Source: Rhyacophila brunnea (taxonomy: Eukaryota > Arthropoda > Insecta > Trichoptera > Rhyacophilidae). Taken from it: a stretch of 64,000 nucleotides of DNA. Positions 22,591 to 33,999 of this stretch are shown here, in pieces. Under the pieces are notes generated by a model. It saw only the letters and a list, made by a program, of their open reading frames with translations, was not told the origin of the DNA and did not search any database. The number at the start of each line of letters is the position of its first letter. Position 1 is the stretch's first letter. The position numbers and the translations under genes were made by a program. The stretch is from NCBI GenBank assembly GCA_022495005.1, contig JAGYXB010001749.1, forward strand, positions 2,170,001 through 2,234,000, given 5' to 3'.

Positions 22591-23185
22591 TAAGTTGTTT
22601 TGGTTTTCCTTGAAAATGCCTTGTTTTCCTACGGTATCACAATTAAGAAAAATATCAAAAAAGTAAAAATAAATGTTACCGTCTTCAAAACGAATAACCT
22701 CAATTGGACATAGTTATGCAGAAAGTAGCCAGTCCACAAAATATAAAAAAATATGAAATATGATATATGATATAGATCAGATGCGAGAAGGTTTTATCTA
22801 CGTTCTGCTGAAAATATCCAAGCCGCAAAAAATTGTTCTTGAAATAAAATACTATTCACAATTTTACATTTTTAATATGATGTTGTTGCTAAAGTGCCAT
22901 TATCTCAGCTCGACATTATTGTGGACTGGCTACATTCTGCATAACTACGTCCAATTATTGTTGATACATATAATATTATGTATTATTATTGTTTTATATT
23001 TGAATGCCATACTCACTGTCATTAATAAACCTTTTATACGAATGATATTTTCATGATTAATTTGTTTTTTTTTTTATTTGAAAAAATATATAAATATATG
23101 CTTTTTAACACGACAATAGGCCTTGAAGATAGTATTGTGTATTTTAAAAGTACTGTATTTTAACAGTAGTATATTTAGTAATAGA
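22591..23185. other. Unassigned AT-rich DNA
   Basis: No supported feature. The 98-codon frame at 22760-23056 is AT-rich and hydrophobic without family features, and is probably random. Confidence 0.4.
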
Positions 23186-23189
23186 ATTG

Positions 23190-23315
23190 AAACAATCACA
23201 AATACCCAGGCTTTGAGAAAATCACATAAATATATTGTGTCCTCATCGGATATCCAACCCGGAGTTCCCGAATGAAAGACCAGCGCAATATGCACAGCCC
23301 CACGACAGCTGTAGG
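23190..23315 (-). mobile_element. tRNA-like SINE, family D, fragment
   Basis: The minus strand carries CTCAAAGCCTGGGTATTTGT preceded by a degraded tRNA-like head with ACTCCGGGTTGGA. It matches the complete D element at 33.4-33.6 kb. Confidence 0.7.
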
Positions 23316-23867
23316 TACCTTTATTTATTTTTAAATCTATATTTATACCAATTATCAATACTCTTGTTTAATCCTCTGTTCAATACATCCACAAAACATA
23401 CATATTTTAAATAAATATGTGTAGGTACATTAATTATTACGAAAACTTACTCGAAACACTTGGGAACACTCTACAATTTAGTGATAATATAACTAGCTAC
23501 CTATCTACTTAGTTTTACTTTTATTAAATTAATGAATGTTTCCAAGAAATGAATGGGAAGAGGGTGAATCACGTCTCGTGGCCTATTTCAGATGAACAAT
23601 CTGCACGAGTATATCGTTTGAGCAGCTGATTTATTGTTAAGAAATTTAATGTAGGTCACGGTCTAATATTGGAAATTATGTACAAATATAATAAGCATTG
23701 TGCATAGACCGTAGAAAAACACTGAATGAAAATCTATAATTGCATAAATTGCATAACGTGAGCGATGAAGAATAAAATTACACATAAATAATAAATTAAA
23801 ATAAACGGAAAAAAAACAATATTCTGATGTATTCCAAAAGTAATCAAATTTTTAATTAACCATTTCT
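23316..23867. other. Unassigned AT-rich DNA
   Basis: No gene or repeat recognised. Confidence 0.4.
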
Positions 23868-24140
23868 TTTATTCAACGATGATTTAAGAATGCACCATTC
23901 TAATTATTGAACATACATAATTTTGAAAAACACTTCTGAGAAAATATATTATAACCAACAGAAAAAATCTTTTTGAAAAAAGTAAGACACCCGGCAGGAT
24001 CGAACCTGCATCTCTTGGGTTTGCGCCCCGTGCGCATTGTCCACTATGCTACAAGGTGACATACTAATTACGATAAATTTTAACCATCGGCCCTTAATAC
24101 CTGCTCATCAGCGCTCTTCCAAATCAAGCTACTATTGGTA
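23868..24140 (-). mobile_element. tRNA-like SINE, family C, copy 2, near full length
   Basis: On the minus strand: leader GCTTGATTTGGAAGAGCGCT ... GGTTAAAATTTATCG; head CACCTTGTAGCATAGTGGAC with B box GGTTCGATCC; GGGTGTCTTAC; body TATAATATATTTTCTCAGAA; tail ending in CGTTGAATAAAA. This is the most complete C copy and shows that about 90 bp upstream of the A box belongs to the repeat. Confidence 0.85.
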
Positions 24141-24153
24141 GTTTATTAGTAAT

Positions 24154-24330
24154 AGTTGGCGAAGAATTGAGGGTGAATAATTATGGGCTGAGAATTGCGG
24201 GCAAAGAATTGTAGGCGAAGAATTATGCGCGAAGAAGTGTTGGTGAAGAATTGTAGGCGAAGAATTAATAAATTTGTTCGTAATAAATTTTGAAATAGAA
24301 AATTGTTGGCGAAGAATTGTGAACGAGAAA
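24154..24330 (+). repeat. Minisatellite, ~15-bp unit GGCGAAGAATTGTA
   Basis: Eight to nine degenerate units related to TTGTAGGCGAAGAA are strung along 24154-24330. An interruption at about 24265-24300 contains the near-duplicate AATAAATTTGTTCG/TAATAAATTTTG. It directly follows the leader end of the SINE C copy. Confidence 0.75.
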
Positions 24331-24348
24331 AATGTTCCCAGACTTATT

Positions 24349-24668
24349 TTACAACGTTTTTATTAGCTCGTATTCTTATTTGTCCGGTGGTTGTTTATCC
24401 AGTAAAAATCTTGCAATCGGTTTTTAACTAACTTCCCGACTAGCTAGAAATTTGAAACTTTTAGAATATATCAGAACACGATGCTAATGCATTCTTTTAA
24501 TGCTTTTAGCCAAACTAAATTAAACTAAATTATTAATATATAACGTGCGTTTTTGTTTGTTTTTTATTTACTTTATATCAAGTACAAGTTTGAGCATATT
24601 GAGCATAATAATTGAACAGAAAATTTTAAAACGTTGTATATAAAAAGTTCTTTTTATCTTGTAGTTAT
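24349..24668 (+). mobile_element. HINE-like element, copy 3, internally deleted
   Basis: Start TTACAACGTTTTTATTAGCT; end TTTTTATCTTGTAGTTAT. The middle is shortened after ATACTTTTAGCC/TGCTTTTAGCC, with the central block lost. Both subterminal inverted repeats (ACAACGTTTT / AAAACGTTGT) and the hairpin are kept. Confidence 0.83.
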
Positions 24669-25016
24669 TTTCATGTGATTATTAAATTATAAAATGAGGG
24701 AAACCCATCCGATTTCGTTGGTGGATGGGTATGTCACGTAAATTTGGTTCGAATTAGCGATCACGTAGAGTAGAAAGCTCAATATATTGATTGGCAAAAC
24801 ATTAATGCCAAAGCAACCGGGCGTGATTCTGTTTTGTCTCGATCAAAACAATATATCTCTGCACCGTTTCATTTCATAAGTCCGTCCCTTTCTGATATCA
24901 ATGCGAATGTATGCGAACAGATAGTTAAATATACATAGGTATAATGATACACATAATATTATTATTGTATTGATAATCGAATGTAATTATTATTATTCAA
25001 ATCTACGTTAACATTT
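24669..25016. other. Unassigned DNA
   Basis: Contains the short hairpin-like pair CCCATCCGATTTCG / GGTGGATGGG near 24705-24730. Otherwise nothing recognised. Confidence 0.35.
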
Positions 25017-25504
25017 TTACCACGTTTTTTATTAGCTCGTATTCTTGTTTGTCCAGTACAAATTTTTCTTGTTTGTCCAAGATTTGTATTGTACGATTGA
25101 AGATTTTTAATTAATTTCCCGACTAGCTAGACATTTGAAACTTTTAGAATATATCAGAACACGATTGCAATGCATTCTTTTAATACTTTTAGCTATCTTT
25201 AAGCAGAATTGAATTAATTTTCAGTTAATTCTGTTTTGTATGGAAAGCTATTTCGGAAAAAAATCGTAAAAAGTAAAACACTATTATTGGTTGCTAAGGG
25301 AGTTCTAGCAACTAAATTATTAATATATACGTGCGTTACTATGGAAATCAATATGAAATTTCAGTATTCTATATTAATTTATTCAGTATTTCTATCAAGT
25401 ACAAAAAAAAGTATTTTTTAATAGATAGCATTGTCAAGTTTATATTATTCAACAGAAAATTTAAAAACGTGGTATATTAAAAGTTCTTTTTATCTTGTAA
25501 TTAT
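25017..25504 (+). mobile_element. HINE-like element, copy 4
   Basis: Start TTACCACGTTTTTTATTAGC, end CTTTTTATCTTGTAATTAT, with the family body and the TTTGTCCAGTACAAATTTTT repeat unit near the 5' end. The frame at 25236-25421 is homologous to those inside copies 1 and 7, so those frames are repeat-derived. Confidence 0.85.
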
Positions 25505-25564
25505 TTCTATTGGACTCTTATACTTTTATATTGGACGGAAATTATAAATTGAACTGGCGTTTAT

Positions 25565-25892
25565 CGCCACCTTACTATTAAAACCTCGTACTTAAGTCTG
25601 TTTGAGAAGAATGTTGAGGGGAAGGGAAAAACGTAATAAAAACAATATTTTAAAGACCTCTCCAATCGATGAATCTGCTAACACTGGTTGTGAATTACGA
25701 GGTTTTAATTCCATGTTTGAAACCACGAGACCTATGAGTTTTTAAAATATGTAGATAGATGGACAGCATACTAGTCTAGCAACAGAACCGAGGTTTCGAT
25801 ATGATTTAAAATGTTTTTTTGTTTAAATTTTGTCGAACAAACTTCATTTTTCCATATTATCGGACTTACGAGGTCTTAATAGTAATATGGCG
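25565..25892 (+). mobile_element. Small TIR element (MITE), ends CGCCA...ACCTCGTA
   Basis: The left end CGCCACCTTACTATTAAAAC (continuing CTCGTA) matches the inverse of the right end, CGCCATATTACTATTAAGAC. A third copy of the motif (TTACGAGGTTTTAAT) lies inside at about 25695-25709. TAT occurs at both outer flanks. 328 bp, with no coding. Confidence 0.78.
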
Positions 25893-26329
25893 TATGTAAG
25901 ACATAGGTCTCCATTATAATGGTTTGGAATGATATTTAAATTATTTATGTTGACAGGCAATCATCGGAACGGTTTTTAATAAATAATACTAAAGATTTGT
26001 ACAACACAAACATGGACCTCTCCAAACCAATCCGCCCCGCACCACACTCGGTCTTAATCGGGCCTATCACGAAGCTATACGTTTGGATGTAAAGCATTAG
26101 CAGTTGATTATGCTTGGAAGTGTCTCAGAAGCAGATACCCAAGACTGAGATCGCCACGCTGTCGAGTGAGCTTTGACCGAGTTTACTGAAAGACGTAATT
26201 GAATAAAAGGTGCCATGGGAAAGAAACGCACGGAGACTTAACAGAAATAAATGAATTTATTGATATTATATAATATACGAGGCAACGGGCCGCTCTCTTT
26301 GACATCAATACTGTTACTCCCTGGCGATG

Positions 26330-26560
26330 GCCTGGAGCAACATTAAACTCGATGCGAAATGTCTGGGACTCACGATTGTACTCGGTCAAAACCAAATGCC
26401 GCCTATTCAACGCTTGCATTCTGACGGTGCTCCTTTACGGTTGCGAATCATGGCATCTTACGAAGGCTCAGAGAAACCGTATACTGAGCTTAGAAAACAG
26501 ATGTTTGCATATGAAGACAGTGCGATCCGGTATAGGAATGACCAATTTGTAGGTATGCGT
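26330..26560 (+). pseudogene. RTE-like LINE polymerase fragment
   Basis: The plus-strand frame at 26352-26552 reads KTKCRLFNACILTVLLYGCE then SWHLTKAQRNRILSLENRCL. The 'LYGCE(S/T)W' block is a fixed point near the C-terminus of RTE/CR1-group reverse transcriptases. About 65 codons remain. A family A SINE tail follows within 60 bp. Confidence 0.85.
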
Positions 26561-26607
26561 ATGTGTTCTGGCGGTTTCGACTCGCAGCCCGAGTGGCGAG
26601 AGCCGCA

Positions 26608-26712
26608 AGTGGCTGACATCCATTTCTCGTAAAAAACAAAATCTGTTAATACAAACCTCTGCCCTGTGGAGGCCCATATGATCCTATTAGGATCGGACAT
26701 GGTCGGAAAAAA
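26608..26712 (+). mobile_element. tRNA-like SINE, family A, 3' part
   Basis: GACATCCATTTCTCG, CTCTGCCCTGTGGAGGCCC and AGGATCGGACATGGTCGG followed by an A-rich end match the 3' half of the 5.2-kb and 12.3-kb copies. The tRNA-like head is missing. Confidence 0.85.
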
Positions 26713-26819
26713 AATAAAATATAAGTATCTAGCTACTTATTACGTAGGTATTTTTTGTTTGATTCATTTAGAAATTAAATAGCTGAGACATTATTAATAA
26801 TATGATCACAATATTTTTC

Positions 26820-26895
26820 TACGCCAGTGATTACCGAGCGGTTATGCGTCAGGCTTATAATGACGTAGGTCCCGGATTCGAAACCCAAGTTTTCA
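26820..26895 (+). mobile_element. tRNA-like SINE head fragment
   Basis: GATTACCGAGCGGTTATGCG followed by a B box-like GGATTCGAAACC gives a tRNA-like promoter unit, without a recognisable SINE body. It is too degenerate for a functional tRNA. Confidence 0.55.
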
Positions 26896-27153
26896 ACATC
26901 TCAATTGGTTTACGGGTAATACTTACTACAGTTTTGTCGAAATAATTGATTATCAGCAAGAATTTCGTGTAGAAAATACTGGTTAAAATCGTCGTGGTTA
27001 GGTAGGATGTCCGTAGCTTAATTTGAAAAGCACACTAGCGCAAATCCAGCGGTTACAGGTTCAAGACCCGTTGTGTGCCGTATTTTTTTTCTAAAAAGGA
27101 TTTTCTAGTGGGTATATGCAATTTCAAATAATGTATGTTCAATATTTAGAACG

Positions 27154-28145
27154 CAGTGGCAAAGCGTGGAGGTAGGCTGTTAAGATCCATCATGAATAGT
27201 GCACACTAATCTTTGTCAGTCATACGTATTTGTTTTCATTGAAATAAGACTACAATTTATTTACAGATGGTGTTGGTTAGTTTATTCAATTAATAATCCC
27301 TGCGAAAACTAAGCCATAATAGATAATAGTCAAAAAATACTGGTCTATCTATAAAATATCTAAAATTATGCAATTAAATCATACATAACTTTGGATATTT
27401 TATAGATAGAATAATATTTTATGAATTAAAAATAAATGAACCAACAATATATGTAATATAATATATTTATTCTTAATCCAACGAATAAAAATATGTTTAG
27501 TCTGAATGAAAAAGTGTGCACAATTTTATCGTATTGCCTATAGTAACCAAAACTATTTTTAGGCAGGGCTTAATTGATTTTTAAAAACTAACCAACACCA
27601 TCTGTAAATTGTAATCTTTGTTCAATAAAAACAAATACGTATGACTTACAAAGTTTCAGTGACGTCCCGTGGGGGTAGGCAGATTGAGCGTCACTTGGGG
27701 GCGGCAGTTACTCGAAGGGCGGCAAATCGAGATTTGGTATACCTACTTATAGAAATAGCTAAACATATTTATTAAATACCTACAATAATAGCTTTGTAAA
27801 AATGGTGTGGAAATAACAAATCTGCGTATTGCTAAATGGTACAAACCAAATGTGTCAGAAATATCAACCAAATACGACATCAGACTTTAACGATTTGGGT
27901 AAGTGTCTAACTTAATTATATTTATTCGCTTTTTATATCTAAATTTAATTTTATATGCTTTATTGGTGTATATTTTGTTAGTATGGTATCAATACAATAC
28001 ATTTCCTAGATACTGGAGTCATGAAAGGGTGATAAAAATACTGTATAAAAAATGGGGCGGCATTTTGCTTAGGGACGTCACTACAGAGTTTAATGTGTAC
28101 TATTTATGGTGGATCTTAACAGCCTACCTCCACCCTTCGCTACTG
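27154..28145 (+). mobile_element. Foldback MITE R6 with ~150-bp inverted arms, itself interrupted
   Basis: The left arm begins CAGTGGCAAAGCGTGGAGG and TAGGCTGTTAAGATCCA. The right arm is the inverse and ends CCACCCTTCGCTACTG. The arms continue through AATACGTATGAC and ACCAACACCATCTG-type text. It sits in the SINE with a 6-bp AGAACG duplication. The right arm is interrupted by a 427-bp hAT-like element. About 557 bp without that insertion. No coding. Confidence 0.85.
27657..28083 (+). mobile_element. hAT-like non-autonomous element, TIR (C/T)AGTGACGTCCC
   Basis: Ends CAGTGACGTCCC and GGGACGTCACTA, flanked by CAAAGTTT (27649-27656) and CAGAGTTT (28084-28091), an 8-bp duplication with one difference. 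The relative at 21.4 kb has an uninterrupted GACAAAGTTTAGAGTGC at this point, confirming the insertion. The frame at 27903-28175 crosses the element end and is not a gene. Confidence 0.85.
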
Positions 28146-28200
28146 AGAACGTTACATTCTCATAATATCTTGTGAATTATTCGTTGAATAAAAAAAAAGT

Positions 28201-28569
28201 GGTTTATTGTCTTTTACTTACCGGTAGTAAACGGGTTGAGATTTGCAATTACGTGTACGTCAAAGATGATCATAATATACACAAGGTACGTAAGCATATA
28301 CTGTTTGAGTTTTGGCTTATGACCATTCGAGCGGAATGATTATTATTGTGATTCCCAGTTGTGTGTGTGTATGTGTGTGATTGTTACAATCACGCATCAT
28401 AATCCTTTGATGCCTCTTTACTGTCTCATTTGTGAATATATTGATCATTAAATTTATTACTGATTTGGTATACAATACTTATACAAATAAGGTTTAGAGA
28501 TACTTCAGATCAGGTATGACCAACAGGTCGATCGTGGCCGAATTAATATTTTATAATATCACATCATTG
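28201..28569. other. Unassigned AT-rich DNA
   Basis: A short TG-rich run (about 28361-28380) is the only feature seen. Confidence 0.4.
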
Positions 28570-28852
28570 TTAAGGGTCCACATGCTCATTGCTCAGCGTA
28601 GGTCATATGGACCTTTAATGGTATTTTCATAGCATTACCCTGGACATTCCTTAAACGTTGTTGATAATCTATTTATATAATTTTGAAGCCTTATTATCTT
28701 TTATATTTATTTTAAACATTTGATGACTGCATAAAGTATTTTTATTACATAAAATAGTATTCTTTTAAACCTCTCGCTCTAATGTTTTTGAATATAGTCA
28801 TATTTCAGTATATCCATGTGCAGTGGTGTTAAGACTTTTTAGATTTATTAAT
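28570..28852 (+). repeat. Dispersed repeat R1, copy 2 (3' truncated)
   Basis: Begins TTAAGGGTCCACATGCTC and follows copies 1 and 3 up to AGACTTTTTAGATTTATTAA, then stops at CGCCCCC. In this copy only, the start can pair with CATATGGACCTTT about 35 bp downstream. Confidence 0.85.
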
Positions 28853-31800
28853 CGCCCCCACCCCTATATCCAACCTCCTCATCTTCTCTAAAAATAATTA
28901 CAGTCCACTTAAAAAGCTCAACCAATGACAAATAAATGAAATCGGATATTTATATCAATAATGATAATATATTGTATTTAGCGGATTTTTAAATTAATAA
29001 CATTTTAATTAGATGTAATATTGACGATTATAAGAATAGCCGAAATATGAAGATTACGAAGTGCATATTAATTGAATTATTTGCAGCTTAGTGGGATGGG
29101 TAATCTAAGAGCCCTATGCACAATCGTCTGTCATAATTACAACAAAATTACAACAAAACACTATCCAGAAAGCCTTTCATAGTTATGATCGAGTTGTCTA
29201 TGGTCCACCAGATCTGTAATAGCTTCGTTCTGTTTTTCTATTGAAAATAATACCATATATAAATTTTTTTTTCTTCATAATTTAGGTAAATTATTTTGTA
29301 ATTGTTAAACGATGACAAAAAAATGAAAAATATACAAAATAAATTCAATAACAATTAATATTTAATTAAAATGATTAAATGTCTCCGTAATTAGTGAATA
29401 TAAGTAAGTTATTTTTTGACCCATGTTTTTCCCGATACGGTAACACTTGCCGTTGATATTATGTCGGATGGTGTCATTTAGAATTATTACAAATATGCCA
29501 TGATGTGAATAATTATATAGAATGATTAAAACTAATATCACCAAGTTGGTGTGTAGGTAACTAAGTACTTATATATTTCAACTACCTATCTATTGGTTTA
29601 ATATTACATAAATATCTAAATCAGAATAAGAAAAGTTAATTCATAATTCATTGACACTGACATTTCAATTCGATAATCGGTTTGACTAAATTAAGACATG
29701 AACAGAATCAACGAAAGTAAAGGAAAATATGTCGTATTAAATGTCACGGATATTTAATAGTTGTTCAACAGTTTTAATTTGCAATAGGTAATTAAAATAT
29801 CGTATATCTACCATCGTACCTAGCATAGATAATATACGTAACCTAGGCACCTAATCTTTTTCAATGGATTTTTTGTCGACCTTTTATGAAATTTTACCTA
29901 CCTACTCATAACATTATAATAATAATATATACTACCTACCTAATAATGAGTAATGAATGAGTTTAGGATTGTTGACAATTATTCACAATATAATATTATC
30001 GTAAGTATTGTGTTTCAATCGAAAACGAAAGATCTCGGTTCTCTATTTTCGAGATTGTCCATTATCGGCATTTTGCGCGAATTCTACATTCTACCATGCG
30101 TACATCATTGTTCGCAATACCTGCAAACTCCAATATGCAATATCCATATTAAGATCAATTGTTAAATGGATTTGAGTGTATGGGCTGTTGTATAGACACG
30201 TAAATTTATTTTGACAGCAGCTGTCAGTGGTAAATGGTATTACAGAAGGGGGCAAGTTCATAACAAAAGTAGTCTATGGTTAAGGATTCCTTAACTCTAT
30301 AATCTATAGTTAACAGATGGATTTCGGCTACTTACCAATTTTACTGTAAGTTTATGGTAAGTACGAATTGAGCATTACTCCCTAAGGTCACATTACAGTA
30401 CTGTCAAGTGAAAGTGTAAGCGGCATGGGCAGCTTGGCTTCATTATGAATTTTACATACTTTAGAATTACTGGCGGCGCTTTTTAGTGGACTGTATTAGA
30501 CGGAATAATACGGATGCTAAGGGGGGGTATATCAAAGATGCCAGGCACTGACCTTTCATAATGCTGAAGCTGGCTCCATGATCTTGTTGTCACTCATTCG
30601 CACTACGACTCTTAAGCGTTATTGTTTATTGATTCACCCTGTGAGTTGACGGCAAAACAATTTTACGTAAATGATGTCTTAATGTTTTACAGGTTAAGTA
30701 TAGATGTTTACAAACACACGGTTGCAGAATGACTGCCATTGAATATAGTAGGTCTGGAAAGGATAATGATATCATATGGTTAAGAGATTTAAATATATTG
30801 TATTAGGGTCACCATAATTGGCCGAACCAATTATTACTATATTATAATATGTCAATAATTTTAAATGTCACCCGATATATTATAAAATATTTTCCTCAGT
30901 AATATTTATAATGTTGCCTGTATTTTCATCAGAATCAAATAGAGGTATAGTGAACGGTTATTAACCGATCCACGTAAAAGTTTCGCGGGCAAAGGGGACT
31001 CTCCATTTTATGTAAAGTTAAGAAGAGAAAAAAATCTTTGATCAAAATATTTTGATAAAAGTTGTTGTATTTGAAAATTCACGCAAGAAGAATTAAAATT
31101 AACAAGTGACTTTCGTGTTATATATTTTTGCTTCCTGCAAAATATTATTTATATAATATTATAAGGGACTTATTACATAATATTTTTTTATAAAATTATG
31201 TTATAAAAATAAATAGTCATCCGTGTTGTACCCACTTAGTTATATTTTGAAATATCGACATCTAACAGTGAATGACGTGATATGCAGGGTTTTTAAACCT
31301 TTTTCGCAACACGTCATACTATTATAATACAATATGTTCACGGTCCACTGAAGAATACGTTTTATAAATTTATTAATGTAACGATCTGAATAAGTATAAT
31401 ATTTTCAGATTCTTAAAATACCAAATTTTTGTGTGTCACTTGAAAAGAGTTTCGACTATAACTATTTATTGTCGAATAAGAACTTCTTTTCCTTGTGTTA
31501 AACCTGTGAACTGACAAGCCTCTCCTGTGCAGTTAATCGAACTTCCGTTTTTAAATTTGGAACGCTACTAAATATATCATTATTTCATTTTACGGTTCCG
31601 TGGTGTACGGATCTAACAATTTACGTAATTTGATGCTTTTTAAAATAAAAATATATCTAAAACCATCAGGAGTGATATTATAATTATTATTAGTAAACTT
31701 TTGGTATATTGCGAAGAAGAAAAGGAGTCGCATCTAAAAAGAGAGCCAATACATTATTCAAACACACGTTGCTGCCATGACACGTACATCACTAAGAAGT

Positions 31801-32309
31801 CTTCTATATGCGACTTCCGGTTATCGACGAGATATTGTTGTCAGACAGTAGTATAATAATAAATGTTTGTTGGTGATTTCGCAATGAGTGTGTAAATTAC
31901 TCTGTACAAGTACGATTTATCAATACTAAGGGCCGTATGTATCAGATTCCGAAATTTAACCGATTTTCCACCATATAGCGTATATCACTGTTTGTGACGT
32001 AAGCAATCTGACGAAACACGTCATTCAAAATGGGTGCTTTATATGTCACTTTAAAATGTCATTTTAATAACGCATTCATTACAACAAACGTTTGCTTGAG
32101 GCCCTAGTTCATTATGTAGACTCTGGTCAAATATTTGCGAACTTTAAAAACAGTTCTTAGTCGTGCTGTTTACAAAATACGTATAATTTTGACCCATAGT
32201 CTATAATCTAGATAGTAGGTAGCTGATACAATGCTCTCGTATTTCGCTAACATCAAAAAATACAGTATTTCTCATGGAGAGATAAGATGGATTTACGTAA
32301 GATTACGAT
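28853..32309. other. Long repeat-poor AT-rich stretch
   Basis: About 3.4 kb without a transposon, gene or RNA that I can support. Occasional short inverted repeats occur, such as around 30270-30310 (AGTCTATGGTTAAGG / CTTAACTCTATAATCTATAG). It may be intron or intergenic DNA of a host gene, but nothing shows which. Confidence 0.45.
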
Positions 32310-32887
32310 TTAAGGGCGGACGTGCTCAGCGTGGGTCAAAATGGAGCTTTTTTTCTATTTTCAAAGAATGATCCTGGACATACCTTAAACGTTGTAGATA
32401 ATTTATTTATGTAATTTTGAAGCCTTATTATCTTTTATATTTATTTTAAACATTTGATGACTGCATAAAGTATTTTTATTACATAAAATAGTATTCTTTT
32501 AAACCTCTCGCTCTAATGTTTTAAAATATAGTCATATTTCAGTACATAAATGTGCAGTGGTGTTAAGATTTTCTACATTTATTAATTTTTAAACGCATTT
32601 ATAAAACCATCAGTATGATTTATATTGACATTAATATAGTGAAATATTTACGATAAAAAAATATATTGATAATCTCTGTGATCCCAAATTTGACAAGAAT
32701 TAGGCATTTTATTATTGAAAAATGGGCAAAATTAACACATTTGAAGATAATTCTAAAGATACTTATTATAAGCTTTGTCTTTGACCATTCAAGTGTGATA
32801 AACATCCTACGAATAATGATTGCTTTATAATAATTATTGACCTAAGAATAAGGTAGTGTTTTTTTGAATTACGCCATTTCTTTTGGG
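32310..32887 (+). repeat. Dispersed repeat R1, copy 3 (full length)
   Basis: TTAAGGGCGGACGTGCTCAG to ACGCCATTTCTTTTGGG. It is co-linear with copy 1 throughout, and the flanks diverge immediately on both sides, which fixes the element's limits. Confidence 0.87.
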
Positions 32888-33370
32888 ATTCCCCAGTGGT
32901 TAAGCTACAACATACAGCCGTAGCTATAAATTGACAAACTATAATTGAAGCAGGGAGTAAAATGATGTAAACGCGCGTGTTTGAACATGAACCTAACCGG
33001 ATTTTTTTTTTCTAAACGGTACATGTTCAAGTATTTGGGAATCTCGTGCATACGACCCTTAATAAATAAGGACTATTTTGATTTGAAGTTGTTTGGTTTT
33101 GAAATTATTATTTTTTGTTTAATTATTGTTTGGAACAATGTATTGTCTAAGAAAGCTCTTACCCAAACCCTTCCAAAGTTGTTTTTATCCCGGGCATATT
33201 TTATGTAGTGCCAGACCAAACGCGATCAGATAAACATCAATTACAAACCAATATACAAGGTAAACACGAGCGAGTGCATAAGTAACTCAACCATATAGCA
33301 TAACAAGTACGCGAGTGAATGAACTGTGTGCTTTAAAAGTCTTAATAAGGAAGACTTCACCTGGTCACCA
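32888..33370. other. Unassigned DNA
   Basis: A 75-codon frame at 32981-33208 has no family features. Nothing else was recognised. Confidence 0.4.
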
Positions 33371-33600
33371 AACCCTAAAGGTTTTTTTTTTTTTTTTGAA
33401 TTATTAATTTATTAATAACCATGTCCTTGCTTTTTCGTACAAGGTGGTTGTTAGTAATTTTGAACAATCACAAACACCCAGGCTTTGAGAAAAACACATC
33501 CTAAGTGTTTTTGTCATGACCGGGAATCGAACCCAGAACACTGGGGTGGCGAGCCAGCGCCTTACCCACTGCACCACGAAAGCCACCAACCCTAAAGGTT
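33371..33600 (-). mobile_element. tRNA-like SINE, family D, complete with 13-bp TSD
   Basis: The insert 33384-33587 is flanked by perfect AACCCTAAAGGTT duplications at 33371-33383 and 33588-33600. On the minus strand it starts with a tRNA-like head (GTGGTGCAGTGGGTAAGGCG, B box GGTTCGATTCC) and continues through CTCAAAGCCTGGGTGTTTGT. It ends in an A run of about 15 next to the duplication. All pol III boxes look intact and the duplication has not decayed, so this is the youngest-looking insertion in the window. Confidence 0.95.
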
Positions 33601-33990
33601 AGTGCCTGGCGATTTGAAATCCACCCTACCCATACAAACTCAACCTCTAAATATACAGTCGATTAAAAATATTGTCAGTTAATTTCACAGTATTTGAGTA
33701 TTTTATGCTTTTAGCTTTTTCAAGCTTTAAAAATATCTGCAGAACGATTCAAATATAACCGAAGGTAAGCTTTAAAAAATCGATCACGTTCCTCAAATAA
33801 TGTCATATTGTACGTATGTAATAAAAAACTAACGTAAAGAAAATATATAAAAAAAATATTTTAACAAATCACTGTTCAGTAATAACATTATACAATATTA
33901 TTTTGGTTTAATTAATAATAACAGTAGGTAAATATCTACCTGAATAATTTGAACCTAATATAATTTATTAATTAAAAAAACCCTATTGAC
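33601..33990. other. Unassigned AT-rich DNA
   Basis: Nothing recognised. Confidence 0.4.
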
Positions 33991-33999
33991 TTCATAACA

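Larger units (their letters stand above)
26976..28200 (+). mobile_element. tRNA-like SINE, family B, copy 2, split by a 1-kb insertion
   Basis: Leader GGTTAAAATCGTCG, head GATGTCCGTAGCTTAATT with B box GGTTCAAGACC (27058-27068), then TTTTCTAGTGGGTATATGC and ATGTATGTTCAAT up to 27153. The tail resumes at 28146 (AACGTTACATTCTC ... TTATTCGTTGAATAAAAAAA). The uninterrupted order is seen at 57.9 kb and 38.5 kb. The insertion is flanked by AGAACG on both sides (27148-27153 and 28146-28151). Confidence 0.88.

Noticed and set aside
22760..23056. 98-codon hydrophobic frame that could suggest a membrane protein
   Set aside because: Hydrophobicity follows from T-rich codons. No supporting family features or conserved context.
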